64,000 nucleotides of DNA from Bradyrhizobium mercantei (GTDB lineage Bacteria; Pseudomonadota; Alphaproteobacteria; Rhizobiales; Xanthobacteraceae): the NCBI RefSeq assembly GCF_001982635.1, contig NZ_MKFI01000006.1, forward strand, positions 107,113 through 171,112. The letters run 5' to 3'. Under the pieces are notes generated by a model. That model worked only from the letters and a program-made list of their open reading frames with translations, did not search any database and had not been told where the DNA came from. Made by a program: the position numbers and the translations under genes. This document shows, in pieces, positions 8,925 to 16,327 of this stretch (position 1 is the first letter of the stretch; every line of letters begins with the position of its first letter).

Positions 8925-10781
8925 TCAATCCGCGCACCCAATCGGCGCGGACGCCCCGTCGTCCTCCAGGACCGCCACCGCTGCGGCGCGGCGGGTCAGC
9001 ACGGCGCGTTGGTTGATGTAGCCCTTGTCGGTGATCTCGCCGCCGTCGACCGAGGCTGGCTCGGCGAGCAGCAGCGCGCGGGTGGCGTGGCCGGAGGAAT
9101 GGCCGCCTTGCGCCTTCAGCCGCGCCAGCCCCTGCCCGATCGCGGAACGCACCGCCGGATGATCGATCGCTTCGCGCGCGTCGGCGCTCTCGGGCAGTCC
9201 CGCCAGCGAACGGCAGACGGCAAGGTTCGGGAACACCAGGAAGCGGACCTCATCGCGGCCATGACCGGTGACGACGATATCCTGCGCAAGCGGCGCCAGT
9301 GCCGCGATGCCGGCGACCCGCAAGGTGCCGACGCTGACCCAGGTGCCGGAATTGAGCTTGAAATCCTCCGCCACGCGGCCGTCGAAGAACAGGCCGAGAT
9401 CGGGCCGGTCGGGATCGGCGAAGGTGACGGCATCGCCGATCCTGTAGAAGCCCTCGTCATCGAAGGCCTCCGCGGTCAGCCCGGGCGCCTTCCAGTAGCC
9501 CGGGGTGACATTGGGCCCGCGCACGCGGACCTCGAGCTTGTCGCCCGACGGCACCAGTTTCAGCTCGGTGCCCGGGATCGGGACGCCAATATTGCCGGAG
9601 CGTTTTGCCAGGAAGTGACAATCGGTCGCGAGCGGCGAAGTTTCGGTCGAGCCCCAGGCCGATACCATCGGCAGCCGTCGCCCGACGGTCTGCAGCGACA
9701 ACTCCTCCAGCGCGTCCCACAGATTCTGCGGCAGTGCGGCGCCGGCATAGAAGGCGAACTTGGTGCCCTCGAAGAATTTGCGGCGCAACTCGTCATCGGT
9801 ACGCAGCGCCGCGATCAGCATGTCGAAGCCGCGCGGCACGTTGAAATAGACCGTCGGCACCGCGCTGCGCAGATTGGCGAGCGAGGTCGAAAACAGGCCG
9901 GGCGCCGGCTTGCCGCCGTCGATGTAGAGCGTGCCGCCGTTGCGCAGCACCAGGTTGAAATTGTGGTTGGCGCCGAAGGTGTGGCTCCAGGGCAGCCAGT
10001 CCAGGATCACAAGCTCGCTGCCGGCCTGCTCCAGGAATGTCCAGGTCTGCGCCTTGGCCTGCTGGCTCGAGGTCAGCATGCGCTGGGTGTTGATCACGGC
10101 CTTGGGCGTGCCGGTCGAGCCCGAAGTGAACAGGAACTTTGCGATCGTGTCCGGTGTCACCGCGGCAAAGGCTGTTGCCACGTCCGGCGACTCCGGTGTC
10201 GCTGCAATGGCGCGGAACGGCAGCGCGTCGGCATCATCAGGGTTGCCGCTGACGATGGTGGCGCGATGCAGCGGCCCGATTGCGGCAAGCGCGGCCGCGA
10301 ACGGCTTGATGCTCGCGACGTAGATCGCGCCGGGATCAAGCAGTGCGATCATGCTCTTGAGCTTGTCGAAATCTTTCGACATCAGCGAATAGGCCGGCGA
10401 GATCGCAGCCGAGGCCACGCCGACATGCTGCGCCGCGAGCGCGAACAGCGCGTGATCGATGCCATTATCGGAGAGGATGACGAGTGGCCGCTCGGCGCTC
10501 AGCCGCTGCGCCAGAACCCATGATGCGGCCCGCCGCACGATTCCGAGCGCGTCGCGATAGCTGACGGTGCTCCATGGCAGTTCGGCATTGGCACGCTCGC
10601 CGAGAAAGATGCGATCCGGCGCCTGCTGTGCCCAGTGCTCCAGCCAGTTGCCGACGCAGCGGGCGCTTTGCTGCAACGGTGTCGTCGATCGAACCAGGAT
10701 GCTGCCGTCGCCCCTGTTATCGGCAACGATCGCGGGCGTCGCGAACAGGCTACTCGGATTGTCTGCGCTGACGGCGGCCAT
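8925..10781 (-). CDS. fcs: feruloyl-CoA synthase
   Basis: A 618-residue acyl-adenylating enzyme, full length for feruloyl-CoA synthases. It joins ferulate or related hydroxycinnamates to CoA with ATP, in the cytoplasm. The ATP-binding loop FTSGSTGTPKAV is near residues 218-229, the SAWGSTETSP motif follows, and YRIGDAV marks the C-terminal hinge. Family-specific segments include CVGNWLEHWAQQAPDR and VSPAYS-like AISPAYSLMSKD. The ATG at 10781 is chosen because GAGGAGG precedes it; the longer frame has no site. The downstream enzyme (enoyl-CoA hydratase/aldolase) and vanillin dehydrogenase are not in the window. It is divergent from a MarR gene across an operator-like palindrome. Confidence 0.88.
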   Translation of the reverse strand: MAAVSADNPSSLFATPAIVADNRGDGSILVRSTTPLQQSARCVGNWLEHWAQQAPDRIFLGERANAELPWSTVSYRDALGIVRRAASWVLAQRLSAERPLVILSDNGIDHALFALAAQHVGVASAAISPAYSLMSKDFDKLKSMIALLDPGAIYVASIKPFAAALAAIGPLHRATIVSGNPDDADALPFRAIAATPESPDVATAFAAVTPDTIAKFLFTSGSTGTPKAVINTQRMLTSSQQAKAQTWTFLEQAGSELVILDWLPWSHTFGANHNFNLVLRNGGTLYIDGGKPAPGLFSTSLANLRSAVPTVYFNVPRGFDMLIAALRTDDELRRKFFEGTKFAFYAGAALPQNLWDALEELSLQTVGRRLPMVSAWGSTETSPLATDCHFLAKRSGNIGVPIPGTELKLVPSGDKLEVRVRGPNVTPGYWKAPGLTAEAFDDEGFYRIGDAVTFADPDRPDLGLFFDGRVAEDFKLNSGTWVSVGTLRVAGIAALAPLAQDIVVTGHGRDEVRFLVFPNLAVCRSLAGLPESADAREAIDHPAVRSAIGQGLARLKAQGGHSSGHATRALLLAEPASVDGGEITDKGYINQRAVLTRRAAAVAVLEDDGASAPIGCAD

Positions 10782-10879
10782 GGTTTCCTCCTCGCCCGTG
10801 TCTTTTCGGGATCGCACAGCAACATGGTGCGGCGCCGCGGTCCCGGCCGGGCTCTTTGGCGATAATGTTGCGGACATCA

Positions 10880-10900
10880 ATTGTTGTCGTCAACAACAAT
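10880..10900. promoter_or_regulatory. putative MarR operator between fcs and marR
   Basis: An inverted repeat ATTGTTG-N7-CAACAAT lies in the 156-bp divergent gap between feruloyl-CoA synthase (start 10781) and the MarR gene (start 10938). An alternative reading is TTGTTG-TCGT-CAACAA in the same place. Position and symmetry suit the binding site of the adjacent MarR protein, repressing both genes. Confidence 0.55.
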
Positions 10901-10937
10901 CTTTCCCTCCCGCCCCGGGCGCGCTAGCCTTGCCGTC

Positions 10938-11468
10938 ATGGCAAGCCAGCAAAAGACGCCGCGCAAGGCGGCAGGAACCGGAGCGGCAATCCGCCGCTCC
11001 CCGGCGCGCGCCGCGAATGGCAGGGCGCGCGGCGGCGACGCCAACGACGACATCGGCCTCGACGCGCTGGTCGGCCACGCCGGCTATGCGGTGCGGCGCT
11101 TCCAGCTCTGGATCTTCCAGGACTTCATCAAGACGCTGGCGGCGGTCGATATCCGCCCGACCCAATATTCGATCATGACCGTGATCGGGGCCAATCCGGG
11201 CCTCAGCCAGATGGCGGTCGCCAAGCGGCTCGGGATCGAGCGCGCGCGGCTGGTGCATCTGCTCGACAGCCTCGAGGAGCGCGACTTCGTCAACCGCGTC
11301 CCCTCCGCCACCGACCGCCGCTCCCATGCGCTGCATCTGACCGCGCGCGGCAAGACCGCACTGGCACAGTTCAAGCGGCTCGCCGCCGAGCACGAGCGGC
11401 ACGTGGCCGAGAAGATCGGCAAGGACAACCGCGAACGGCTGTTGCAGATCCTCGCCGGTTTCACCTGA
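10938..11468 (+). CDS. MarR family transcriptional regulator, likely control of feruloyl-CoA synthase
   Basis: A 176-residue protein. A basic N-terminal extension (about 40 residues, rich in Arg/Lys/Ala) is followed by the winged-helix core: IRPTQYSIMTVIGANPGLSQM, recognition helix IERARLVHLLDSLEERDFV, and wing ATDRRSHALHLT. It is divergent from fcs and shares the palindrome at 10880-10900. By analogy with CouR/FerR-type regulators, which sense hydroxycinnamoyl-CoA esters, it probably represses fcs until the CoA ester accumulates; this is inference from position. The start ATG at 10938 has only a weak ribosome site. Confidence 0.85.
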   Translation: MASQQKTPRKAAGTGAAIRRSPARAANGRARGGDANDDIGLDALVGHAGYAVRRFQLWIFQDFIKTLAAVDIRPTQYSIMTVIGANPGLSQMAVAKRLGIERARLVHLLDSLEERDFVNRVPSATDRRSHALHLTARGKTALAQFKRLAAEHERHVAEKIGKDNRERLLQILAGFT

Positions 11469-11610
11469 TCCATCGGCCGGATTTCGGCTTGGATCAGACT
11501 TGCCTGAAAATTGGGCAACCGCGCTCTCACGCCAGTCCGCGACGGCACCCAACGGTCATTTCAAGCAACTGATATTGTGTAATAATCCGTCGCACGGCGA
11601 ACGCGCGTGA

Positions 11611-11622
11611 ATTGTACACAAT
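11611..11622. promoter_or_regulatory. GntR-type operator-like palindrome upstream of atzF
   Basis: ATTGT-AC-ACAAT, close to the ATTGTATACAAT form bound by FCD-class GntR regulators such as VanR. It touches the -24 box of the sigma-54 promoter match that follows. A related element, ATTGCATACAAA, lies upstream of the transporter operon at 22324-22335. The GntR protein at 13545-14276 is the natural candidate ligand. Confidence 0.5.
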
Positions 11623-11637
11623 GGCACATTGCTTGCT
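11622..11637 (+). promoter_or_regulatory. sigma-54 (RpoN) promoter match upstream of atzF
   Basis: TGGCAC-ATTGC-TTGCT matches the -24/-12 consensus TGGCACG-N4-TTGCW except for one base (A for the last G). The invariant GG (11623-11624) and GC (11635-11636) are 12 bp apart, as required. Transcription would begin near 11648, giving a leader of about 58 nt before the GTG at 11706. An equivalent site drives the transporter operon at 22215-22230. Confidence 0.6.
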
Positions 11638-11705
11638 TCGATCAGGCTACAATTCCTCGCGGCAGGCAGCCGATGCCGTGCCGCTCACGAGACGAGGCCA
11701 ACCAC

Positions 11706-13493
11706 GTGACTGAAACTGTCGCCGCGATCGTTGCCGCACACCGCACCAAGACCCTGACGCCGGCGCAAACCGTGGCGCGCAGCTACCAGCGCATCCGCGC
11801 GCATGACGACCCCGCCATCTTCATCAGCCTGCGCGACGAGCAGGACGCGCTTGCCGAGGCCGAACGCCTCACGGACCCGTCGCTGCCGCTCTATGGCGTG
11901 CCGGTCGCGGTGAAGGACAATATCGACGTCGCGGGCTTGCCGACCACGGCCGCCTGCCCGGCCTTCTCCTATGTGCCGGCCCAGGATTCCACTGTTGTCG
12001 CAAGACTCCGCGCGGCCGGCGCCATCATCATCGGCAAGACCAATCTCGACCAGTTCGCCACCGGCCTGGTCGGCGTGCGCTCGCCCTACGGCATTCCCAA
12101 AAATCCGGTGCGCGGTGACCTGGTGCCTGGCGGATCGAGTTCGGGCTCAGCCGTCGCAGTCTCCGCGGGCCTCGTGCCGCTCTCGCTCGGCACCGACACC
12201 GCGGGCAGCGGCCGCGTGCCGGCGATGCTCAACAACATCGTAGGCCTCAAGCCGAGCCTCGGGCTGATCTCGAATACCGGGCTGGTGCCGGCCTGCCGCA
12301 CGCTCGACTGCATCTCGGTGTTTTCGCTCACCGTCGACGACGCGTTGGCCGCACTCAGCGTGATGTCCGCCCTCGATGAGTCCGATCCGTTCTCGCGCGA
12401 CCGGCCACTGGCGCCGCCCGCGCCCTTTCCGGCGAAGCTGAAGCTCGGCATTCCCAAGCCCGGCCAGCTGATCTTCTTCGGCGATCGCGAAGCCGAGAAA
12501 GCCTATGGCGAGGCGTGCAAGCGCTGGCAGGCGCTCGGCGCCGACCTCGTCGAATTCGACCTCGCGCCGTTCTACGAGACCGCACGGCTGCTCTATGAGG
12601 GCCCGTGGGTCGCCGAACGCTATCTCGTGATCCGCGACCTCCTGGCGTCGTCGCCCGAGGCGGTTCATCCGGTGACGCGCGAGATCACGGTCGGCGGATC
12701 ACACCCCAGCGCTGCGGACACCTTCTCCGCGCTCTATCGTCTGCAGGCGTTGCGCCGTGTCTCCGAGAAGACATTTGCGAAACTCGATGCGATCGTGCTG
12801 CCGACCGCGCCGACGGTCTATTCGACCGAGCAGGTGCTGGCCAACCCGATCGAGCTCAACTCGCGGCTCGGCACCTACACCAATTTCGTCAACCTGCTCG
12901 ATCTGTGCGGCCTGGCGCTGCCGGCGGCGATGCGGCCCGACGGCGCGCCGTTCGGCATCACGCTGCTGGCGCCGGCCAGCCGCGACGCCGAGCTCGCCAG
13001 CATCGGCCGCGTGTTCCACTTCGACACCGGACTTGGGCTGGGCGCCAAGGCGCTGCCGCAGCCGCCGCTCGCTGCCGTGCCGGTGCAGGCCGGCCCCGAC
13101 GAGATCACGATTGCGGTGGTCGGCGCGCATCTCTCCGGCATGGCGCTGAACCACGAATTGACCACGCTCGATGCACGCCTGCTTGAAGAAGCAGTCACCG
13201 CGCCGGACTACAAGCTCTACGCCCTCGATACCACGCCGCCGAAGCCCGGCATGCTGCGCATCGAGGCGGGTACAGGTCACGCGATCAAGCTCGAGCTCTG
13301 GGCGATGTCGCCGGCCGCATTCGGCAAATTCGTCGCCGCGATTCCGCCGCCGCTCTCGATCGGCACGATCCGGCTCGCCGACGGACGGCAGGCCAAGGGC
13401 TTTATTGTTGAGCCCGCTGCGATCGATGGTGCGAAGGATATCTCCGGCTATGGCGGCTGGCGGGCGTTCATGGCGGAGAAGGCGAAGGCGTAG
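11706..13493 (+). CDS. atzF: allophanate hydrolase (AtzF-like)
   Basis: A 595-residue two-domain enzyme. Residues 1-450 form an amidase-signature domain with catalytic Lys70 (VAVKDNID), the GGSSSGS loop (cis-Ser 144/145) and nucleophile Ser168 in LGTDTAGSGR. Residues 465-595 form the allophanate-hydrolase C-terminal domain (VVGAHLSGMALNHEL to GYGGWRAF). The enzyme splits allophanate to ammonia and CO2, the last step of urea-amidolyase and cyanuric acid routes. The GTG at 11706 follows GACGAGG; an upstream in-frame ATG at 11673 is possible but lacks a good site. There is no urea carboxylase gene nearby, which favours the Atz type over the Dur type. It is convergent with the gntR end of the atz-like operon. 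Confidence 0.9.
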   Translation: MTETVAAIVAAHRTKTLTPAQTVARSYQRIRAHDDPAIFISLRDEQDALAEAERLTDPSLPLYGVPVAVKDNIDVAGLPTTAACPAFSYVPAQDSTVVARLRAAGAIIIGKTNLDQFATGLVGVRSPYGIPKNPVRGDLVPGGSSSGSAVAVSAGLVPLSLGTDTAGSGRVPAMLNNIVGLKPSLGLISNTGLVPACRTLDCISVFSLTVDDALAALSVMSALDESDPFSRDRPLAPPAPFPAKLKLGIPKPGQLIFFGDREAEKAYGEACKRWQALGADLVEFDLAPFYETARLLYEGPWVAERYLVIRDLLASSPEAVHPVTREITVGGSHPSAADTFSALYRLQALRRVSEKTFAKLDAIVLPTAPTVYSTEQVLANPIELNSRLGTYTNFVNLLDLCGLALPAAMRPDGAPFGITLLAPASRDAELASIGRVFHFDTGLGLGAKALPQPPLAAVPVQAGPDEITIAVVGAHLSGMALNHELTTLDARLLEEAVTAPDYKLYALDTTPPKPGMLRIEAGTGHAIKLELWAMSPAAFGKFVAAIPPPLSIGTIRLADGRQAKGFIVEPAAIDGAKDISGYGGWRAFMAEKAKA

Positions 13494-13544
13494 CCGTTAG
13501 GTTGGTGCGCTCCCTCGCCCCGCTCTTGCGTGGTAAGAGCAAAA

Positions 13545-14276
13545 CTACACCGACACCGCGTAGGTCTCGTATTCGCCACGCACCTGCTCGATATGGGCGC
13601 GCATCGCCGCCGCAGCGCCTTGCTTGTCGCCGCGCAGGATGGCGACGACGACGCGGTCGTGCTCGGCGTGGGATTTGGCGAGGCGCCCGAGATTGCGGAA
13701 CTGGGCGCGGCGGAACGGCTGCACCCGCACCCGCGTCGCCAGCGTGATCTCGGCGATATAGGCGTTCTGCGAGCCGGCATAGATCGCGTTGTGGAAGCGC
13801 TCGTTGACCTCATGGAAGCGCTCGGGATTGCCGGTGTAGCTCAGCACCCGCAGCTCCTCGTGGACCGCTTCCAGCGCGTGGCGCTCCGCCGGCGTCATCC
13901 GCTCGGCGGCAAGGCCGGCGCACATCGCCTCCAGTTCGGCCATCGCCTCGAACATGCCGGTCAGCCTTTCGAGCGAGGGCCGCGCCACCACCGCGCCGCG
14001 ATGCGCGCGGGCATCGATCAGCCCGCTCGCCGCGAGCTGCCGCAGCGCCTCGCGCACCGGGGTCCGCGACACGTTGAAGCGGCGCGCAAGGTCGGTCTCG
14101 TCGAGGCCTGCGCCCGGCGGCAGCGTGCCGCGCACGATCTCGTCGGCGAGTTGCAGCCGCAGCTCCTCGGCGCGGGTGATCTTGTCGGCCAGCGACGACG
14201 GGCGATCGACGCGCCGCGGGCCCGCTTCGGGATCGGCGGGCTGTGACGCGCGGGTCGGAAGATCGTCCAGGCTCAT
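13545..14276 (-). CDS. GntR family regulator (FCD domain)
   Basis: A 243-residue regulator of the FadR/VanR subgroup. The N-terminal winged helix (about residues 30-100) has LADEIVRGTLPPGAGLDETD and RFNVSRTPVREALRQLAASG. The C-terminal all-helical FCD ligand domain keeps metal-binding residues of the type Glu/His (HEVNERFHNAIY and KSHAEHDRVV). It is the last gene of the minus-strand atz-like operon, 3 bp after atzH. Two operator-like palindromes of the form ATTG-N4-CAAT are found before atzF (11611) and before the transporter gene (22324), so it probably controls both units. Its ligand may be a pathway intermediate. Confidence 0.88.
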   Translation of the reverse strand: MSLDDLPTRASQPADPEAGPRRVDRPSSLADKITRAEELRLQLADEIVRGTLPPGAGLDETDLARRFNVSRTPVREALRQLAASGLIDARAHRGAVVARPSLERLTGMFEAMAELEAMCAGLAAERMTPAERHALEAVHEELRVLSYTGNPERFHEVNERFHNAIYAGSQNAYIAEITLATRVRVQPFRRAQFRNLGRLAKSHAEHDRVVVAILRGDKQGAAAAMRAHIEQVRGEYETYAVSV

Positions 14277-14279
14277 GGC

Positions 14280-14672
14280 TCAAACGCCTTTAGGCTCGTC
14301 GATGACGCTGACATGGGCCGCGACGATTCTCCAGCCCTCGGGGAAGCGAATCCACGTCTGCATCTGCCGCCCCACCCGACCCGGCGCGTTGTCGCGATAG
14401 AACAGCGTCGAGGCGATCGCGGTGTCGCGGCCATAGGTCGTGATCACGGTGCGGTCGATCTTGCGCATCAGGCCGACCGGCGAGCGCCCGGCGCGGAACG
14501 CCATGATCTCGGTGTAGCCATAGAGGTTCTCGCCGATGCCGTAGCGCAGCGTGCGGCTGTCGTTGCGGAACAACTCGTCGAGCACCGCGACGTCGTTCGA
14601 CACCAGCGCCTTCTCGTAGCGCTGGAACTGGGCCGTGACCTCGGCGACAACATCGGGAAGATCGATATCCAT
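14280..14672 (-). CDS. atzH: AtzH-like (HpxZ/DUF3225) protein
   Basis: A 130-residue protein of the SnoaL/NTF2-like fold, starting MDIDLPDVVAEVTAQFQRYE. It has the family segments FRNDSRTLRYGIGENLYGY and RTVITTYGRDTAIASTLFYR. Relatives are annotated oxalurate catabolism protein HpxZ. In Pseudomonas sp. ADP, AtzH was reported to hydrolyse 1,3-dicarboxyurea, an off-pathway product of 1-carboxybiuret, returning it to allophanate. The gene lies one base after atzE and 3 bp before gntR, in the same unit as atzG and atzE. The name rests on family and context together. Confidence 0.85.
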   Translation of the reverse strand: MDIDLPDVVAEVTAQFQRYEKALVSNDVAVLDELFRNDSRTLRYGIGENLYGYTEIMAFRAGRSPVGLMRKIDRTVITTYGRDTAIASTLFYRDNAPGRVGRQMQTWIRFPEGWRIVAAHVSVIDEPKGV

Positions 14673-14673
14673 A

Positions 14674-16071
14674 TCAAAGACCTCTCGGCGCGGGAGCCGC
14701 AACGACACCCATCTGTTCCAGCGCGTAGGCAACCCGCAGCGCGATATCCTCGCGCCACGGCGCGGTGATGATCTGCACGCCGATCGGCAGCGGCTCAAGC
14801 GGCACCGGCACCGCCACGACCGGCAAGCCGATGAAGGAGATCGGCTGGGTGTGGATGCCGATATTGGCACGCACCGGAAGCTCGACGCCATCGAGCGTGA
14901 AATTGACCTGGCCGAGCTTCGGCGCGGTGCACGGCGTTGCCGGCGCCAGGATCACGTCGACCGACTGGAACAGCTCCTGCACCTTGGCGCGGTACCAGCG
15001 GCGGAATTTCTGCGCTTTGTCGACATAGACCGCCGGCACCATCGCGCCCGCGATGAAGCGGTCGCGCACCGCAGGATCGAAATCGTTCGGGCGCTTGCGC
15101 AGCCGGTCGAGATGCAGCGCGGCGCCCTCGGTCGTGGTGATGATGTAGGCCGCGGCGCGGGCGCGCGCGGCTTCCGGCAATTCCACGGTCCGCTTCGCAC
15201 CGAGCGCCTTCGCGACGCGCGCGACCGCTTCGACGGCCTCCGGGAACACGTTCTGCTGGAAATAGCCGCCGGCGATCGCAATCCGCAGCCCGCGGACATC
15301 ATTGGCAAGCAACGGCACGGTCGGCTCCACCGACTGCACGATGCAGGAGGGATCATCGGCGTCGGGTCCCTGCATCGCGTCATAGGCCAGCGCAAGATCC
15401 TTCACGCTACGCGCCAGCGGACCGAGATGATCGAGGCTCGCGACGAACGGATAGGACCGCGCCCGCGACAGCCGGCCATAAGTCGGCTTCAGGCCGAAGG
15501 TGCCGCAGAACGACGACGGCACCCGGATCGAGCCGTTGGTATCCGAGCCGAGCGCGATCGGCACCAGCGCGCCGCCGACGGCGCTGCCCGAGCCGCCCGA
15601 GGAGCCGCCGGTCATCCGCGTCGGATCATGCGGATTGCGCGACGGGCCGTCATGCACGTTCTCGCCGGTGAAGTCGTAAGCGTATTCGCCCATGTTGAGC
15701 GCGCCGACCAGCACGGCGCCGGCCGCTTCCATCCGCTCGATCAGCACAGCATCGCGCGGCGACGGCGGCAGGTCGCGGTTGATCTTGGAGCCGGCGCGGG
15801 TCGAGAGGCCCTGCACGTCGAACAGGTTCTTGACCGCGAAGGGCACGCCGGCGAGCGGGCCAATCGGCTGCCCCGCCGCGAGCGCTGCGTCGATCGCGCT
15901 TGCCTTGGCACGGGCGCGATCGGCAGTGACGTCGGTGAAGGCATTGAGGACCTTGTCGTGCGCGGCGATCCGCGCGAGCGCGGCCTCGGTCGCGGCAAGG
16001 GCGGTCATCTTGCGGCTTGAGACGGCCTGCGCGATTTCGGCGGCCGATAGGGAAGCTGATGTTTCGGACAT
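14674..16071 (-). CDS. atzE: AtzE-family amidohydrolase (1-carboxybiuret hydrolase subunit)
   Basis: A 465-residue amidase-signature enzyme. Catalytic Lys81 is in PFAVKNLFD, the cis-Ser lies in TGGSSGGSGSA (157/158), and the nucleophile is Ser181 in GSDTNGSIRVP. AtzE works with the small subunit AtzG to deaminate 1-carboxybiuret, the ring-opening product of cyanuric acid; the paralogous GatA/GatC pair is its evolutionary source. The atzG-like gene directly precedes it (7-bp gap) and atzH follows by one base. Start ATG 16071 is preferred because it aligns with the family N-terminus (MSETSASLSAAEIAQ). Substrate assignment depends on the neighbours; other ureido-amides are possible. Confidence 0.88.
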   Translation of the reverse strand: MSETSASLSAAEIAQAVSSRKMTALAATEAALARIAAHDKVLNAFTDVTADRARAKASAIDAALAAGQPIGPLAGVPFAVKNLFDVQGLSTRAGSKINRDLPPSPRDAVLIERMEAAGAVLVGALNMGEYAYDFTGENVHDGPSRNPHDPTRMTGGSSGGSGSAVGGALVPIALGSDTNGSIRVPSSFCGTFGLKPTYGRLSRARSYPFVASLDHLGPLARSVKDLALAYDAMQGPDADDPSCIVQSVEPTVPLLANDVRGLRIAIAGGYFQQNVFPEAVEAVARVAKALGAKRTVELPEAARARAAAYIITTTEGAALHLDRLRKRPNDFDPAVRDRFIAGAMVPAVYVDKAQKFRRWYRAKVQELFQSVDVILAPATPCTAPKLGQVNFTLDGVELPVRANIGIHTQPISFIGLPVVAVPVPLEPLPIGVQIITAPWREDIALRVAYALEQMGVVAAPAPRGL

Positions 16072-16078
16072 CGCGATC

Positions 16079-16258
16079 TCAGGTCGAATAGACGGCGGCC
16101 GACGCGACGTCATCAGGCAGCGGGAAGTCGTCGACCAGCTTGGCCAGCCGCAGCGAGACCTCGAGATTGGCGCGCACCGCCGGACGCCAGGCCTCTTCCA
16201 GCGGCAACGCCATCGCGCTTGCGGCGGCGTTCATGTAGTCGTCGAGATGATCGGCCAT
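16079..16258 (-). CDS. atzG: AtzG-like small subunit (DUF4089)
   Basis: A 59-residue, GatC-like helical protein: MADHLDDYMNAAASAMALPL, then EEAWRPAVRANLEVSLRLAKLVDDFPLPDD. That is the pattern of AtzG, which stabilises AtzE. GGGAG lies at the right distance from the ATG at 16258. It directly precedes atzE. The reading frame extends upstream to 16285, but that part has no ribosome site. Confidence 0.85.
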   Translation of the reverse strand: MADHLDDYMNAAASAMALPLEEAWRPAVRANLEVSLRLAKLVDDFPLPDDVASAAVYST

Positions 16259-16327
16259 TTCGCTCCCAGCAATGATTTTGCGCATGATCTATTCGGAAAA
16301 CCGGTTCCCACTTTTCCGAATCATGCG

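Noticed and set aside
8626..9021. A 131-codon plus-strand frame starting inside the operator palindrome
   Set aside because: Most of it translates the family A repeat and the antisense of the fcs end; considered at most a gene remnant.
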